Shown: piece after piece, positions 24,202 through 32,896 of the stretch
How the letters are laid out: each line of letters begins with the position of its first letter
Position numbering within the stretch: position 1 is the stretch's first letter
From: CAZWSE01 sp964636575
Lineage (GTDB): Bacteria > Pseudomonadota > Alphaproteobacteria > Rhodobacterales > Rhodobacteraceae
Reading direction: 5' to 3'
Length of the DNA: 50,116 bases
Assembly (NCBI GenBank): GCA_964636575.1
Contig: CAZWSE010000006.1
Span: 1-50,116, forward strand
Translations under genes and position numbers: made by a program
Notes under the pieces: model-generated
The model's database searches: none
What the model saw: only the letters and a program-made list of their open reading frames with translations
What the model was told of the DNA's origin: nothing

Positions 24202-25983
24202 ATGCCACGATACACAGCCCCCACCAAAGACATGCAATTCTTGTTGCACGACGTTCTGAAAGTCACTGAAACCGGCATTCCGGGGTACGATGAACTGGAT
24301 GCTGATTTCACAGGGGCCGTTTTCGAAGAAGCCGGCAAAATCGCCTCCGAAGTGTTGCAACCTTTAAACGAAATCGGTGACCGCGAAGGCTGTACATTGG
24401 AAAACGGCGTGGTGCGCACGCCCGAAGGGTTCAAAGCGGCTTTTGATCAGTTGAAAGAAGGTGGTTGGACCGCATTGGATTGCGATCCTGAGTACGGCGG
24501 CCAAGGCCTTCCCTATTTGATGAGCAGCGCCGTTGGCGAAATGATGTCTGCGTCCAACATGGCCTTTTCCATGTATAGCGGTCTAACGCACGGTGCTTAC
24601 TCTGCAATTCACGCACACGGGTCGGACGAACAAAAGGCAAAGTATCTGCCCAAAATGGTATCATGCGATTGGACCGGCACCATGAACCTGACCGAGCCAC
24701 ACTGCGGGACTGATCTGGGCCTCATGCGGACCAAAGCCGAGCCTCAGGACGACGGCAGCTACAAAATCAGCGGCCAGAAGATCTTTATCTCAAGCGGCGA
24801 TCACGACATGTCCGACAACGTGATTCACCTTGTGCTCGCCAAGATCGTTGGTGGCCCTGAAGGCATCAAGGGCGTGTCCTTGTTCATCGTTCCTAAGTTT
24901 ATGGTGGAAGACGATGGCAGTCTTGGGCAGCGCAACGGCGTTTCCGTAGGCAGCATAGAAGAGAAAATGGGCATCCATGGCAATTCTACATGCGTTATGA
25001 ACTATGATGACGCCACCGGATTTCTGATCGGGGATGAACACAAAGGCATGCGCGCCATGTTCACCATGATGAACGAAGCGCGTCTTGGCGTGGGCATGCA
25101 GGGCTACGCTCAAGCCGAAGTCGCATATCAAAACGCACTGGACTACGCGAATGATCGCCTGCAAGGGCGTGACGTGACGGGCACCAAGAACCCTGACGGC
25201 CCAGCGGACCCGTTGATCGTGCATCCCGATATTCGCCGCAATCTGATGGACCAGAAGTCTTTCGTCGAAGGCGCCCGCGCCTTCACCTTCTGGGGCGCGC
25301 ACATGATCGACAAAGCCCATCGCAACTCTGATGAAGACGCAGAAGGGCTGATTTCACTGCTGACACCCGTTCTCAAAGGCTTCCTGACCGACAAAGGCTT
25401 TGAATATTGCACAGCCGCGCAACAGGTTTACGGCGGTCATGGCTACATCGAAGAATGGGGCATGTCCCAGTTCGCCCGCGATGCTCGGATTGCGATGATC
25501 TACGAAGGCGCAAACGGCGTACAAGCGCTTGATCTCGTCGGTCGTAAACTGGCGCAAGATGGCGGCAAGCACGTCATGGCCTTCTTTGATATGGTCAAAA
25601 ACTACATCAAAGAAAACGCTGGCCAGAACGAAGATTTCGACCGTGATTTCCTTGAGCCTTTGAAGGCTGCGTCTAAAGACCTGCAAGCTGCTGGTATGTA
25701 CTTCATGCAAAACGGAATGAAGAACCCAAACAACGCACTGTCTGGATCTTATGACTTTATGCACATGTTCGGACACGTTTGCCTTGGCCTAATGTGGGCC
25801 AGAATGGGCAAGGTTTCGCTAGATGCACTTGCAGGCGGGGCGACGGATACTGCTTTTTATGAAACAAAGGTTGCAACGGGCCGCTACTACATGGCGCGGC
25901 AATTGCCGAGCACGGCGTTGCACCTTGCGCGCATCGAAACAGGCGCAGACACGGTGATGGCGTTGGAGGCAGCAAACTTCTAA
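24202..25983 (+). CDS. Acyl-CoA dehydrogenase, long FadE/DmdC-type
   Basis: A 593-residue FAD enzyme with the extended C-terminal domain of this subfamily. It begins MPRYTAPTKDMQFLLHDVLK, the usual N-terminus of the group. FAD and substrate regions are MNLTEPHCGTDLGLMRTKA and KISGQKIFISSGDHD. The catalytic Glu lies in MIYEGANGVQALDLVGRK. It makes the 2,3-double bond in acyl-CoA, feeding electrons to ETF. The subfamily includes DmdC (3-methylmercaptopropionyl-CoA dehydrogenase), so a DMSP-related substrate cannot be excluded, but the fadA/fadB neighbours favour fatty acid oxidation. Confidence 0.92.
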   Translation: MPRYTAPTKDMQFLLHDVLKVTETGIPGYDELDADFTGAVFEEAGKIASEVLQPLNEIGDREGCTLENGVVRTPEGFKAAFDQLKEGGWTALDCDPEYGGQGLPYLMSSAVGEMMSASNMAFSMYSGLTHGAYSAIHAHGSDEQKAKYLPKMVSCDWTGTMNLTEPHCGTDLGLMRTKAEPQDDGSYKISGQKIFISSGDHDMSDNVIHLVLAKIVGGPEGIKGVSLFIVPKFMVEDDGSLGQRNGVSVGSIEEKMGIHGNSTCVMNYDDATGFLIGDEHKGMRAMFTMMNEARLGVGMQGYAQAEVAYQNALDYANDRLQGRDVTGTKNPDGPADPLIVHPDIRRNLMDQKSFVEGARAFTFWGAHMIDKAHRNSDEDAEGLISLLTPVLKGFLTDKGFEYCTAAQQVYGGHGYIEEWGMSQFARDARIAMIYEGANGVQALDLVGRKLAQDGGKHVMAFFDMVKNYIKENAGQNEDFDRDFLEPLKAASKDLQAAGMYFMQNGMKNPNNALSGSYDFMHMFGHVCLGLMWARMGKVSLDALAGGATDTAFYETKVATGRYYMARQLPSTALHLARIETGADTVMALEAANF

Positions 25984-26041
25984 GCTACAGGTGTGGGCCA
26001 GAGCATGATCTGGCTCACACCAATTTTGAGGGGGATACCAA

Positions 26042-26254
26042 ATGCCAAAACGGTTTAAACTGACACGCCGTTTTCCGGTCGCAATGACAGAAGACGGGTA
26101 CCGCAAACTCAAAAAGTTTGCGGCAGAAGCCGGATTGGATGAGGGCGAGGCGCTTTCGTTTTTGTTTGAGAACTTCTCAAGCGTGATGAACGAGGAAAAC
26201 TTGATTGCGCGGTTGCGCCTTTTCAACGCCGAGCTGGAGGAGCGAAAACGATGA
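26042..26254 (+). CDS. Small ribbon-helix-helix-like protein
   Basis: A 70-residue basic protein. RRFPVAMTEDGYRKLKKFA followed by AGLDEGEALSFLFENF has the strand-helix-helix pattern of Arc/MetJ-type DNA-binding proteins, but no close family is recognised. GAGGGGG lies seven bases before the ATG, a strong ribosome site. Its stop overlaps the next gene as ATGA. It sits between two acyl-CoA dehydrogenase genes, so it may help regulate them; this is inference. Confidence 0.75.
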   Translation: MPKRFKLTRRFPVAMTEDGYRKLKKFAAEAGLDEGEALSFLFENFSSVMNEENLIARLRLFNAELEERKR

Positions 26255-26790
26255 AAAATCAGTATCTTGGCGTTTTGCTCAGCCTATGCATTTGGTGTAC
26301 TCCGGCACATGCCGACGTTGCGTCCACGGCGCAGCATGCCGCATTGAGTGTTGCAGTAAATCAGTTTGAATCCGATTTTTTTGGGGGAGATTACGACGCC
26401 GTCGCGCGGGGTATTCCGCCCAAAATCATCACCCTTATCGCTGATCGATCCGGTATGGATCCCGCGGTCTTAAGAGGCATCGTCGCGGACCAAATGGAAA
26501 CGACAATGCAGCAAGTCAAGCTGGAAGCCTACAGCATGAATAAGGATGAAGCCCAATGGGACAAAACCGAAATCGGACGTGCCTATGCGTTGGTGCCCAC
26601 CCAGCTGCAGCTTCAATTGCCCGAGGGCCAGACAGCGCAAAGCAACACCTACACCCTCGCTTTTGAAGACGAGAAAGCCTGGTACTTGGTCCGCATAGAC
26701 GACCTGCAGCAAGTCGAAATGCTGTCAGAAGCCTATCCGGATTTTAAGGGAATTTCGTTTCCCAAAGCCACTTTCAAAATTCTGGACTAA
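26251..26790 (+). CDS. Secreted protein of unknown function in the beta-oxidation block
   Basis: A 179-residue protein with a signal peptide (MKNQYLGVLLSLCIWCTPAH, cleavage after AHA). The mature part has SVAVNQFESDFFGGDYDAV and GIPPKIITLIADRSGMDPAV, then a beta-rich C-terminal half (NTYTLAFEDEKAWYLVRIDD). I do not recognise a family. The gene is translationally coupled to the upstream ribbon-helix-helix-like gene and followed 30 bases later by an acyl-CoA dehydrogenase. A periplasmic protein in a beta-oxidation operon is unexpected; it could be involved in uptake of fatty acids or be a passenger. Confidence 0.75.
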   Translation: MKNQYLGVLLSLCIWCTPAHADVASTAQHAALSVAVNQFESDFFGGDYDAVARGIPPKIITLIADRSGMDPAVLRGIVADQMETTMQQVKLEAYSMNKDEAQWDKTEIGRAYALVPTQLQLQLPEGQTAQSNTYTLAFEDEKAWYLVRIDDLQQVEMLSEAYPDFKGISFPKATFKILD

Positions 26791-26819
26791 CTCGGAAACC
26801 AATAGAGGAGACGCGCAAA

Positions 26820-27977
26820 GTGAAAGACATAGCCCCTGTGTTGTCCCCTTGGATGACCGAAGAACATCAAATGATTGCGGACATGACTGCCCAGTTCATC
26901 AATACGGAATGGGCGCCGCTGTTCGAGAAATGGCGCAAGCAAGGTGAAATGGACCGTTCCACTTGGCAACAGGCCGGAGAGCTCGGACTTTTATGCCCCT
27001 CGGTGCCGGAAGAATACGGCGGGGCCGGCGGTGATTTCGGGCACGAAGCCGCGATCTTGATTGAAGGTTCACGCGCGAATTTGGCCAGTTGGGGACATGC
27101 GATCCACTCTGGTATCGTGGCGCACTACATTCTTGAATACGGTACAGATGATCAAAAAGAACGCTGGCTGCCGAAAATGTGCACAGGCGAATTGGTGGGT
27201 GCGCTGGCGATGACGGAACCCTCTGCGGGGTCGGACGTCCAAGGCATCAAAACCCGCGCCATTCGTGACGGCAACAGTTACAAATTGACGGGTCAGAAAA
27301 CCTTTATCACAAACGGGCAGCACGCGAACCTGATTATTGTGGCCGCCAAAACAGACCCATCTCAAGGGTCCAAAGGCACGTCTCTTGTTGTCTTGGAAAC
27401 GGAAGGAGCCACCGGCTTTGCGCGCGGTCGGAACTTAGAAAAAATCGGCCTTCATGCGGCAGACACGTCGGAGCTTTTCTTCGACAACGTCGTGATTCCG
27501 CCAGAGAACATCCTGGGAACCGAAGAAAACCAAGGGTTCTACCAAATGATGCAGCAGCTTCCACAAGAACGCTTGATCATCGGCTGCGGCGCGGTTGGAG
27601 CGATGGAAGGAGCAGTGAGCCGGACTATTGAATACTGCAACGAACGCCAAGCATTTGGCGGACCTTTGACCCAGTTTCAAAACACACGCTTTAAACTGGC
27701 CGAATGTAAGACAAAGACAACGGTTGCGCGCGCCTTTCTGGACGCTTGCATCGCAGAACACCTACAAGGTGCGCTGACAGCCGACAAAGCTGCGATGGCA
27801 AAATACTGGCTGACCGACACCCAAGGCGAGGTCTTGGATGATTGTCTGCAACTGCACGGCGGTTACGGTTTCATGCAAGAATATGCAGTAGCCGAGATGT
27901 ACGCGGACGCAAGGGTCCAACGCATTTACGGCGGCACCAATGAAATCATGAAGGAACTTATCTCTAGAAACTTGTAA
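26820..27977 (+). CDS. Acyl-CoA dehydrogenase, long-chain (ACADL-like) type
   Basis: A 385-residue acyl-CoA dehydrogenase starting at GTG with GAGGAG about nine bases upstream. Conserved parts are AMTEPSAGSDVQGIKTRA, LTGQKTFITNGQ and the C-terminal RIYGGTNEIMKELISRNL. The position where short-chain enzymes carry the catalytic Glu is Gly here (YGGTNEIM). As in long-chain and isovaleryl enzymes, the base is expected in LPQERL, which is present. It oxidises acyl-CoA to enoyl-CoA with ETF as acceptor. It belongs to the beta-oxidation run and is followed by a terminator-like repeat, so the GST may be on a separate transcript. Confidence 0.92.
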   Translation: MKDIAPVLSPWMTEEHQMIADMTAQFINTEWAPLFEKWRKQGEMDRSTWQQAGELGLLCPSVPEEYGGAGGDFGHEAAILIEGSRANLASWGHAIHSGIVAHYILEYGTDDQKERWLPKMCTGELVGALAMTEPSAGSDVQGIKTRAIRDGNSYKLTGQKTFITNGQHANLIIVAAKTDPSQGSKGTSLVVLETEGATGFARGRNLEKIGLHAADTSELFFDNVVIPPENILGTEENQGFYQMMQQLPQERLIIGCGAVGAMEGAVSRTIEYCNERQAFGGPLTQFQNTRFKLAECKTKTTVARAFLDACIAEHLQGALTADKAAMAKYWLTDTQGEVLDDCLQLHGGYGFMQEYAVAEMYADARVQRIYGGTNEIMKELISRNL

Positions 27978-27987
27978 AAAAGGAGCG

Positions 27988-28020
27988 CTCCGCGCGGGAG
28001 TATTTTTGGAAAAATGAAGA
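27988..28020 (+). repeat. Hairpin plus GAGTATTTTTGGAAAAATGAAG element (copy 1)
   Basis: CTCC-GCGCG-GGAG is followed by TATTTTTGGAAAAATGAAGA. It begins ten bases after the acyl-CoA dehydrogenase stop and looks like a weak rho-independent terminator. The core GAGTATTTNTNNAAA recurs at 43373 and 45377. The remaining gap to 28217 (about 200 bases) shows no gene and presumably carries the GST promoter. Confidence 0.6.
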
Positions 28021-28217
28021 GCGAGTGCCCCTGCCACGGGACCACAGTCAATAGGACAGAGGCACCTTCACTTTTCACGGCCATCGGCTCTCCAGCCTGT
28101 ACCGCCCGCAAATAGGAACATACCGAGACTTACAGATCGTTACCTGTTTTCATTTTCAAGAAATACTCAAACCCACATACCGTCACACAAGACCAACCTC
28201 AGAAAGTAGGCCAACTT

Positions 28218-28850
28218 ATGTCCATCAAACTCTACTGCTTCGGCGAAAGCGGAAACGCTTACAAGGCGGCCCTAACGCTTGAGCTCTCTGAGACAGAATG
28301 GGAGCCCGTTTTCGTTGACTTCTTTAACGGAGAAGGTCGAAGCCCAGAATTCAAAGCAATCAATTCCATGGGCGAAGTTCCGGTGATGGTGGACGGCGAC
28401 GTCACTCTGTCTCAGTCCGGCGTCATCCAAGACTATGTCAGCACCAAAAGTGGCAAACTGGGCGGGCGCAGCGCACATGAGCGACGCGAGATTTTGCGCT
28501 GGCAGTTTTGGGACAATCACAAAATGTCGTCAGTTGCAGGTATGACCCGTTTCTTGATGAATTTCCTGCCTGAAGACAAACGCCCCGCCGAGGTTGTCGC
28601 GTTCCACCAAGGCCGTCTCAAGTCCGCTTACAGCGTTCTAGAAGCGGAACTTGAGAGCAGTGAATGGTTGGTCGGTGATCGCATAACGACCGCCGACATT
28701 TCCTGCTGCGGGTACCTTTTTTACGAAGAGCCATTTGGGTTCGACCGTGCAGAATGGCCAAACATGGACGCTTGGCTGACCCGAATTTCCGAAACACCAG
28801 GGTGGAAGCACCCTTATGATCTTATGCCGCGCAAAGCCGCAGACGCTTAA
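28218..28850 (+). CDS. Glutathione S-transferase family protein
   Basis: A 210-residue GST. The thioredoxin-like N-domain has FGESGNAYKAALTLE with a likely active-site Ser, then GEVPVMVDGDVTLSQSGVI with the cis-Pro and glutathione gamma-Glu site. The all-helical C-domain ends with LVGDRITTADISCCGYLF. It would conjugate or reduce electrophiles with glutathione. It lies between acyl-CoA dehydrogenase and fadA genes, so it may detoxify reactive enoyl-CoA-derived products (inference). The 3' end is 15 bases before fadA. Confidence 0.92.
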   Translation: MSIKLYCFGESGNAYKAALTLELSETEWEPVFVDFFNGEGRSPEFKAINSMGEVPVMVDGDVTLSQSGVIQDYVSTKSGKLGGRSAHERREILRWQFWDNHKMSSVAGMTRFLMNFLPEDKRPAEVVAFHQGRLKSAYSVLEAELESSEWLVGDRITTADISCCGYLFYEEPFGFDRAEWPNMDAWLTRISETPGWKHPYDLMPRKAADA

Positions 28851-28865
28851 ATAGGAGCCTTACAC

Positions 28866-30077
28866 ATGACCGAAGCCTATATCTATGATGCCCTGCGCAC
28901 GCCGCGCGGCAAAGGACGCAAGGACGGATCTTTGCATGAAGTAACAAGTCTGCGTTTGTCTGCGCTGACTTTGAACGCAGTCAAGGAACGTAACAACCTT
29001 GAAGGTCACGTCGTCGAGGACGTTATTTGGGGCAATGTGACCCAAGTTATGGAACAAGGAGGATGTCTTGCCCGCTCTGCGGTTCTTGCGTCCGACCTTG
29101 ATGAGCGCATTCCGGGCCTTGCCATCAACCGCTTTTGCGCCTCTGGCATGGAGGCCGTGAACTTGGCCGCGAACCAGGTCAAAGGCGGCGCGGGTCAGGC
29201 CTATATCGCCGGAGGTGTTGAAATGATGGGTCGCGTTGCAATGGGCAGCGACGGCGCCGCGTTCGCCGTTGATCCGAGTCTCGCAATAGACAGCTATTTC
29301 GTCCCCCAAGGAATTTCCGCGGACATTATCGCCACCGAATACGGATTTACCCGCGATGAAGCCGATGCATTGGCAATGGAATCTCAACGCCGCGCCAAAC
29401 AAGCTTGGGACGAAGGTCGTTTTGATAAGTCCGTTATCACGATCAACGACCAAAATGGTCTGCCTATTCTGGACAATGACGAATACATGCGGCCGCAGAC
29501 AGATATGCAAAGCCTTGGCGGATTGAACCCAGCCTTTCAGGCGATGGGTGAGGTCATGCCTGGCTTTGATAAGATCGCCATGATGAAATATCCGCATCTG
29601 GAAAAGATCAATCACATCCACCACGCGGGCAACTCTTCGGGGATTGTGGATGGCGCAGCTGCTGTGTTGATCGGCAACAAGGAATTTGGTGAATCCCACG
29701 GCTTGAAGCCCCGCGCCCGTATTCGGGCAACCGCAAAGATCGGAACCGATCCTACAATCATGTTAACCGGTCCTGTCCCCGTCACCCAAAAAATTCTGGC
29801 CGACAACGGGATGGACATCAAAGACATCGACTTGTTTGAGGTGAATGAAGCTTTCGCGTCTGTTGTTTTGCGTTTCATGCAGGCCTTCGACGTGGACAAT
29901 GAAAAGGTCAACGTCAATGGTGGCTCTATTGCAATGGGTCACCCGCTTGGGGCCACCGGTGCCATGATCGTCGGCACTTTACTGGACGAATTGGAACGTG
30001 CCGACAAAGAGGTAGGCCTAGCTACATTATGCATTGCCTCGGGCATGGGAGCAGCAACAATCATTGAACGGGTATAG
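28866..30077 (+). CDS. fadA: Acetyl-CoA C-acyltransferase (3-ketoacyl-CoA thiolase)
   Basis: A 403-residue thiolase. The nucleophilic Cys91 is in NRFCASGMEAV; the second catalytic His is in VNGGSIAMGHPLGATGA and the C-terminal Cys in TLCIASGMGAATIIE. It carries out the last step of beta-oxidation, releasing acetyl-CoA. In the FadAB complex it binds the trifunctional alpha subunit, encoded 540 bases downstream. A ribosome site AGGAG is at the start. The opening YIYDALRTPRGKGRKDGSLHE is the degradative thiolase type. Confidence 0.95.
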   Translation: MTEAYIYDALRTPRGKGRKDGSLHEVTSLRLSALTLNAVKERNNLEGHVVEDVIWGNVTQVMEQGGCLARSAVLASDLDERIPGLAINRFCASGMEAVNLAANQVKGGAGQAYIAGGVEMMGRVAMGSDGAAFAVDPSLAIDSYFVPQGISADIIATEYGFTRDEADALAMESQRRAKQAWDEGRFDKSVITINDQNGLPILDNDEYMRPQTDMQSLGGLNPAFQAMGEVMPGFDKIAMMKYPHLEKINHIHHAGNSSGIVDGAAAVLIGNKEFGESHGLKPRARIRATAKIGTDPTIMLTGPVPVTQKILADNGMDIKDIDLFEVNEAFASVVLRFMQAFDVDNEKVNVNGGSIAMGHPLGATGAMIVGTLLDELERADKEVGLATLCIASGMGAATIIERV

Positions 30078-30081
30078 TGCT

Positions 30082-30567
30082 ATGAGCATGCCTCCTGAAA
30101 TGACGGCCGAAGATGTGTTGAACTATACCTTGGACCGGACCGGCCAAGGTCTGGACACAAACGATTTTGATCTGTTTGCAACCCAGTTTGACCTTCCGCA
30201 CCGCATTTCAACCTTCGAGGGGACAACTGTGTTGAACACCCCTGAAGAACTGGAGACCGTATTTGATGGCGTAATTGCCCATCGCAAATTCATTGGTGCG
30301 ACAACCGTGATCCGACATGTCTTGTCTGCAAGCTACAAAACCCCGACGCATGTCGAAGGGGTCCACATGTCTCATGTCATGGCGGGCGAGTTGCGCATCA
30401 AGGAACCCTACCCCTCTTTCTCAATCATCAAATGGATCGATAGCAGCTGGAAGATCACTGCGAGCGACTATGCAATCGACCCTGATGACCCACAATCCGG
30501 CGTTCTGCTTGATCGCCCCACATTTACACAAGCCGCCACCCATGTGGCGTCGCGTAAGAACCAATAA
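30082..30567 (+). CDS. NTF2-like/hypothetical protein between fadA and fadB
   Basis: A 161-residue cytoplasmic protein without signal or membrane segment. The pattern AEDVLNYTLDRTGQGLDTND, FDLPHRISTFEGTTVLNTPE, then HVLSASYKTPTHVEGVHMSH and SFSIIKWIDSSWKI suggests an NTF2-like cone fold (helix then curved beta-sheet), but I cannot name the family. It begins four bases after fadA with the same direction and is followed by fadB within 50 bases. This points to a role in, or coupling to, beta-oxidation. The start ATG 30082 is preferred over longer frames inside fadA. Confidence 0.75.
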   Translation: MSMPPEMTAEDVLNYTLDRTGQGLDTNDFDLFATQFDLPHRISTFEGTTVLNTPEELETVFDGVIAHRKFIGATTVIRHVLSASYKTPTHVEGVHMSHVMAGELRIKEPYPSFSIIKWIDSSWKITASDYAIDPDDPQSGVLLDRPTFTQAATHVASRKNQ

Positions 30568-30614
30568 CCCTAAGCTGGCACGTATCTCGTGAAGCTCACT
30601 GAAAAGAGACACAC

Positions 30615-32813
30615 ATGACCGATTTCACAATGACCACCGACAAGAACGGCGTCGCCCTGATCACTTGGGATGTTGCCGCAAAATCCATGAATGTGATGAG
30701 CCTTGATGGCTTTGCGCTGCTTGACGGTATGATCGACGAAGCCCTCGCTGATGATGCTGTCAAAGGCATCGTTATCACATCCGCCAAGGACACATTCGCC
30801 GCCGGCATGGATTTGAATGTCATCGCAGAGATGAAAGAAACTGGCGGTGAAAACCCCGCAAAATCTGTCTTTGAAGGCGTCATGCAAATGCACGGCGTAT
30901 TGCGCAAGATCGAACTGGCGGGCATGGATCCCAAAACCCAAAAAGGCGGCAAACCCATTGCAGCCGCCCTGCCCGGCACGGCACTTGGGATTGGATTGGA
31001 ACTGCCCCTTTCCACGCATAGAATTTTCTGCGCCGACAACCCTAAAGCCAAGATCGGTCTTCCCGAAATCATGGTTGGCATTTTTCCTGGCGCTGGTGGC
31101 ACAACCCGTTTGGTCCGAAAGATGGGCGCCATGGCTGCAAGCCCATTGCTGCTAGAAGGTAAGCTTAGCGCGCCTGCCAAAGCCAAATCCCTTGGGATCA
31201 TCGACGAAGTTGTAGATGACCCTGTTGCCGCCGCCTCGGCTTGGGTTTTGCAAGCGACCGACGCTGATCTGGTCAAACCTTGGGATGCGAAGGGCTACAA
31301 GATGCCAGGTGGCACACCTTACCACCCTGCGGGTTTCATGACATTTGTTGGTGCATCCGCGATGGTCAACGGAAAAACCCAAGGGGCTTTCCCTGCGCCC
31401 AAAGCCTTGCTGTCGGCGGTATATGAAGGCGCAATGGTGCCCTTTGATACGGCCATCAAGATCGAGGCCCGTTGGTTTACCAATGTTCTGATGAACCCGT
31501 CCTCTGGCGCGATGATCCGGTCTTTGTTTATCAACAAGGAAGCCCTTGAGAAGGGTGCCGTGCGCCCTGAAGGCGTCGAAGACCAGCGCGTCAAAAAGGT
31601 TGGCGTCATGGGCGCCGGTATGATGGGAGCAGGGATTGCACTTGTTTCCGCTATGGCTGGCATTGAGGTCGTGCTGATCGATCAGAAACAAGAAAGCGCA
31701 GACAAAGGCAAAGCCTACGTCGAGGACTATCTGGACAAAGGCATTGCCCGTAAGAAAGGCACACCCGAAAAGAAAGAACAGGTTCTTGGTCTCATCAATG
31801 CAACAACTGAGTATGACGCACTGAAGGATGCAGACCTGATTATCGAAGCCGTCTTTGAAGACATGGGCGTCAAGGCTGAGGTCACCAAAAACGTCGAAGC
31901 TGTCATCCCAGCCGATTGCATCTTTGCTTCCAATACCTCGACGCTGCCCATCACTGAATTGGCCAAAGCTTCGTCGCGGCCTGAGCAGTTTATTGGCATC
32001 CATTTCTTCAGCCCCGTTGAAAAAATGTTGCTGGTCGAAATCATCAAAGGCAAGGCAACTGGTCCGCGGGCCGTCGCCAAAGCCTTGGACTATGTGCGTC
32101 AGATCAAAAAGACCCCAATCGTGGTCAATGACGCGCGGTTCTTCTATGCGAACCGGTGCATCATTCCATATGGCAACGAAGCCGCGCGCATGGTCACTGA
32201 AGGCGTCGCACCTCAATTGGTCGACAATGCCGCCCGCCAACTTGGCTTCCCTGTGGGACCGATCCAACTGGGTGACGAGACTTCAATCGATTTGGGCGTT
32301 CGCATTATGAAAGCCACGAAAGCTGCAATGGGCAACGCCTACCCAGCTTCCGAGGCCGATGATCTGATCGTCTGGATGGAAGAAGAAGGTCGCTTGGGTC
32401 GCAAGGCCAAGGCCGGTTACTTCAACTACGACGAAAAAGGTAAACGCACCGGCTATTGGAAAGGCGTGCACGACCGCTATCCGTTGGCTGAGGAACAACC
32501 GGACCTGCAAGACGTGCAAGATCGCTTGATGTTCGCCCAAGTGCTAGAAGCAGTGCGCGCACTCGAAGAAGGCGTGCTTGAAGACATCCGTGAAGGCGAC
32601 GTTGGCGCAATCTTGGGTTGGGGCTTTGCACCTTGGTCCGGTGGACCGTTCAGCTGGCTGGATATCTTGGGTGCGCCTTACGCTGCACAACGCTGTGATG
32701 AGTTGAGCGCGAAGTATGGTGCACGCTTCGATTGCCCGGCATTGCTGCGCGAAATGGCCGACAAGAACCAGACTTTCTACGGACGGTTCGGCGTTCAAGA
32801 AAAAGCGGCCTAA
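30615..32813 (+). CDS. fadB: Fatty acid oxidation complex alpha subunit (enoyl-CoA hydratase / 3-hydroxyacyl-CoA dehydrogenase)
   Basis: A 732-residue multifunctional protein. The N-terminal crotonase domain (about 1-190) has AAGMDLNVIAEMKE and PGTALGIGLELPLSTH. The NAD-binding domain starts at KKVGVMGAGMMGAGIALVSA (near 330), with catalytic GIHFFSPVEKM and C-terminal dimer domains (VVNDARFFYANRC; LGWGFAPWSGGPFSW). It performs the hydration and oxidation steps of beta-oxidation and passes ketoacyl-CoA to FadA. It is the last gene of the block, closed by a strong terminator. Confidence 0.96.
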   Translation: MTDFTMTTDKNGVALITWDVAAKSMNVMSLDGFALLDGMIDEALADDAVKGIVITSAKDTFAAGMDLNVIAEMKETGGENPAKSVFEGVMQMHGVLRKIELAGMDPKTQKGGKPIAAALPGTALGIGLELPLSTHRIFCADNPKAKIGLPEIMVGIFPGAGGTTRLVRKMGAMAASPLLLEGKLSAPAKAKSLGIIDEVVDDPVAAASAWVLQATDADLVKPWDAKGYKMPGGTPYHPAGFMTFVGASAMVNGKTQGAFPAPKALLSAVYEGAMVPFDTAIKIEARWFTNVLMNPSSGAMIRSLFINKEALEKGAVRPEGVEDQRVKKVGVMGAGMMGAGIALVSAMAGIEVVLIDQKQESADKGKAYVEDYLDKGIARKKGTPEKKEQVLGLINATTEYDALKDADLIIEAVFEDMGVKAEVTKNVEAVIPADCIFASNTSTLPITELAKASSRPEQFIGIHFFSPVEKMLLVEIIKGKATGPRAVAKALDYVRQIKKTPIVVNDARFFYANRCIIPYGNEAARMVTEGVAPQLVDNAARQLGFPVGPIQLGDETSIDLGVRIMKATKAAMGNAYPASEADDLIVWMEEEGRLGRKAKAGYFNYDEKGKRTGYWKGVHDRYPLAEEQPDLQDVQDRLMFAQVLEAVRALEEGVLEDIREGDVGAILGWGFAPWSGGPFSWLDILGAPYAAQRCDELSAKYGARFDCPALLREMADKNQTFYGRFGVQEKAA

Positions 32814-32835
32814 ACCACCGACGTTACGATAAAAA

Positions 32836-32867
32836 AAGCCCTCACCGATGCTGCTCGGTGAGGGCTT
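32836..32867 (+). terminator. Strong bidirectional rho-independent terminator
   Basis: AAGCCCTCACCGA and TCGGTGAGGGCTT form a perfect 13-bp stem with a six-base loop, 23 bases after fadB. The plus side ends in CTTCTTG, and the upstream A7 run provides a T-tract for the minus strand, where the convergent Hint gene ends. It serves both. Confidence 0.92.
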
Positions 32868-32896
32868 CTTGTTGCACAGTCAGAGGGGGGCAATGA

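Noticed and set aside
28860..29699. A 279-codon open frame on the minus strand over fadA
   Set aside because: Antisense to fadA with its conserved catalytic motifs; no family signal.
31152..32267. A 371-codon open frame on the minus strand inside fadB
   Set aside because: It is antisense to a complete, well-conserved fadB and its translation shows no recognisable domain; open antisense frames are common in such codon usage.
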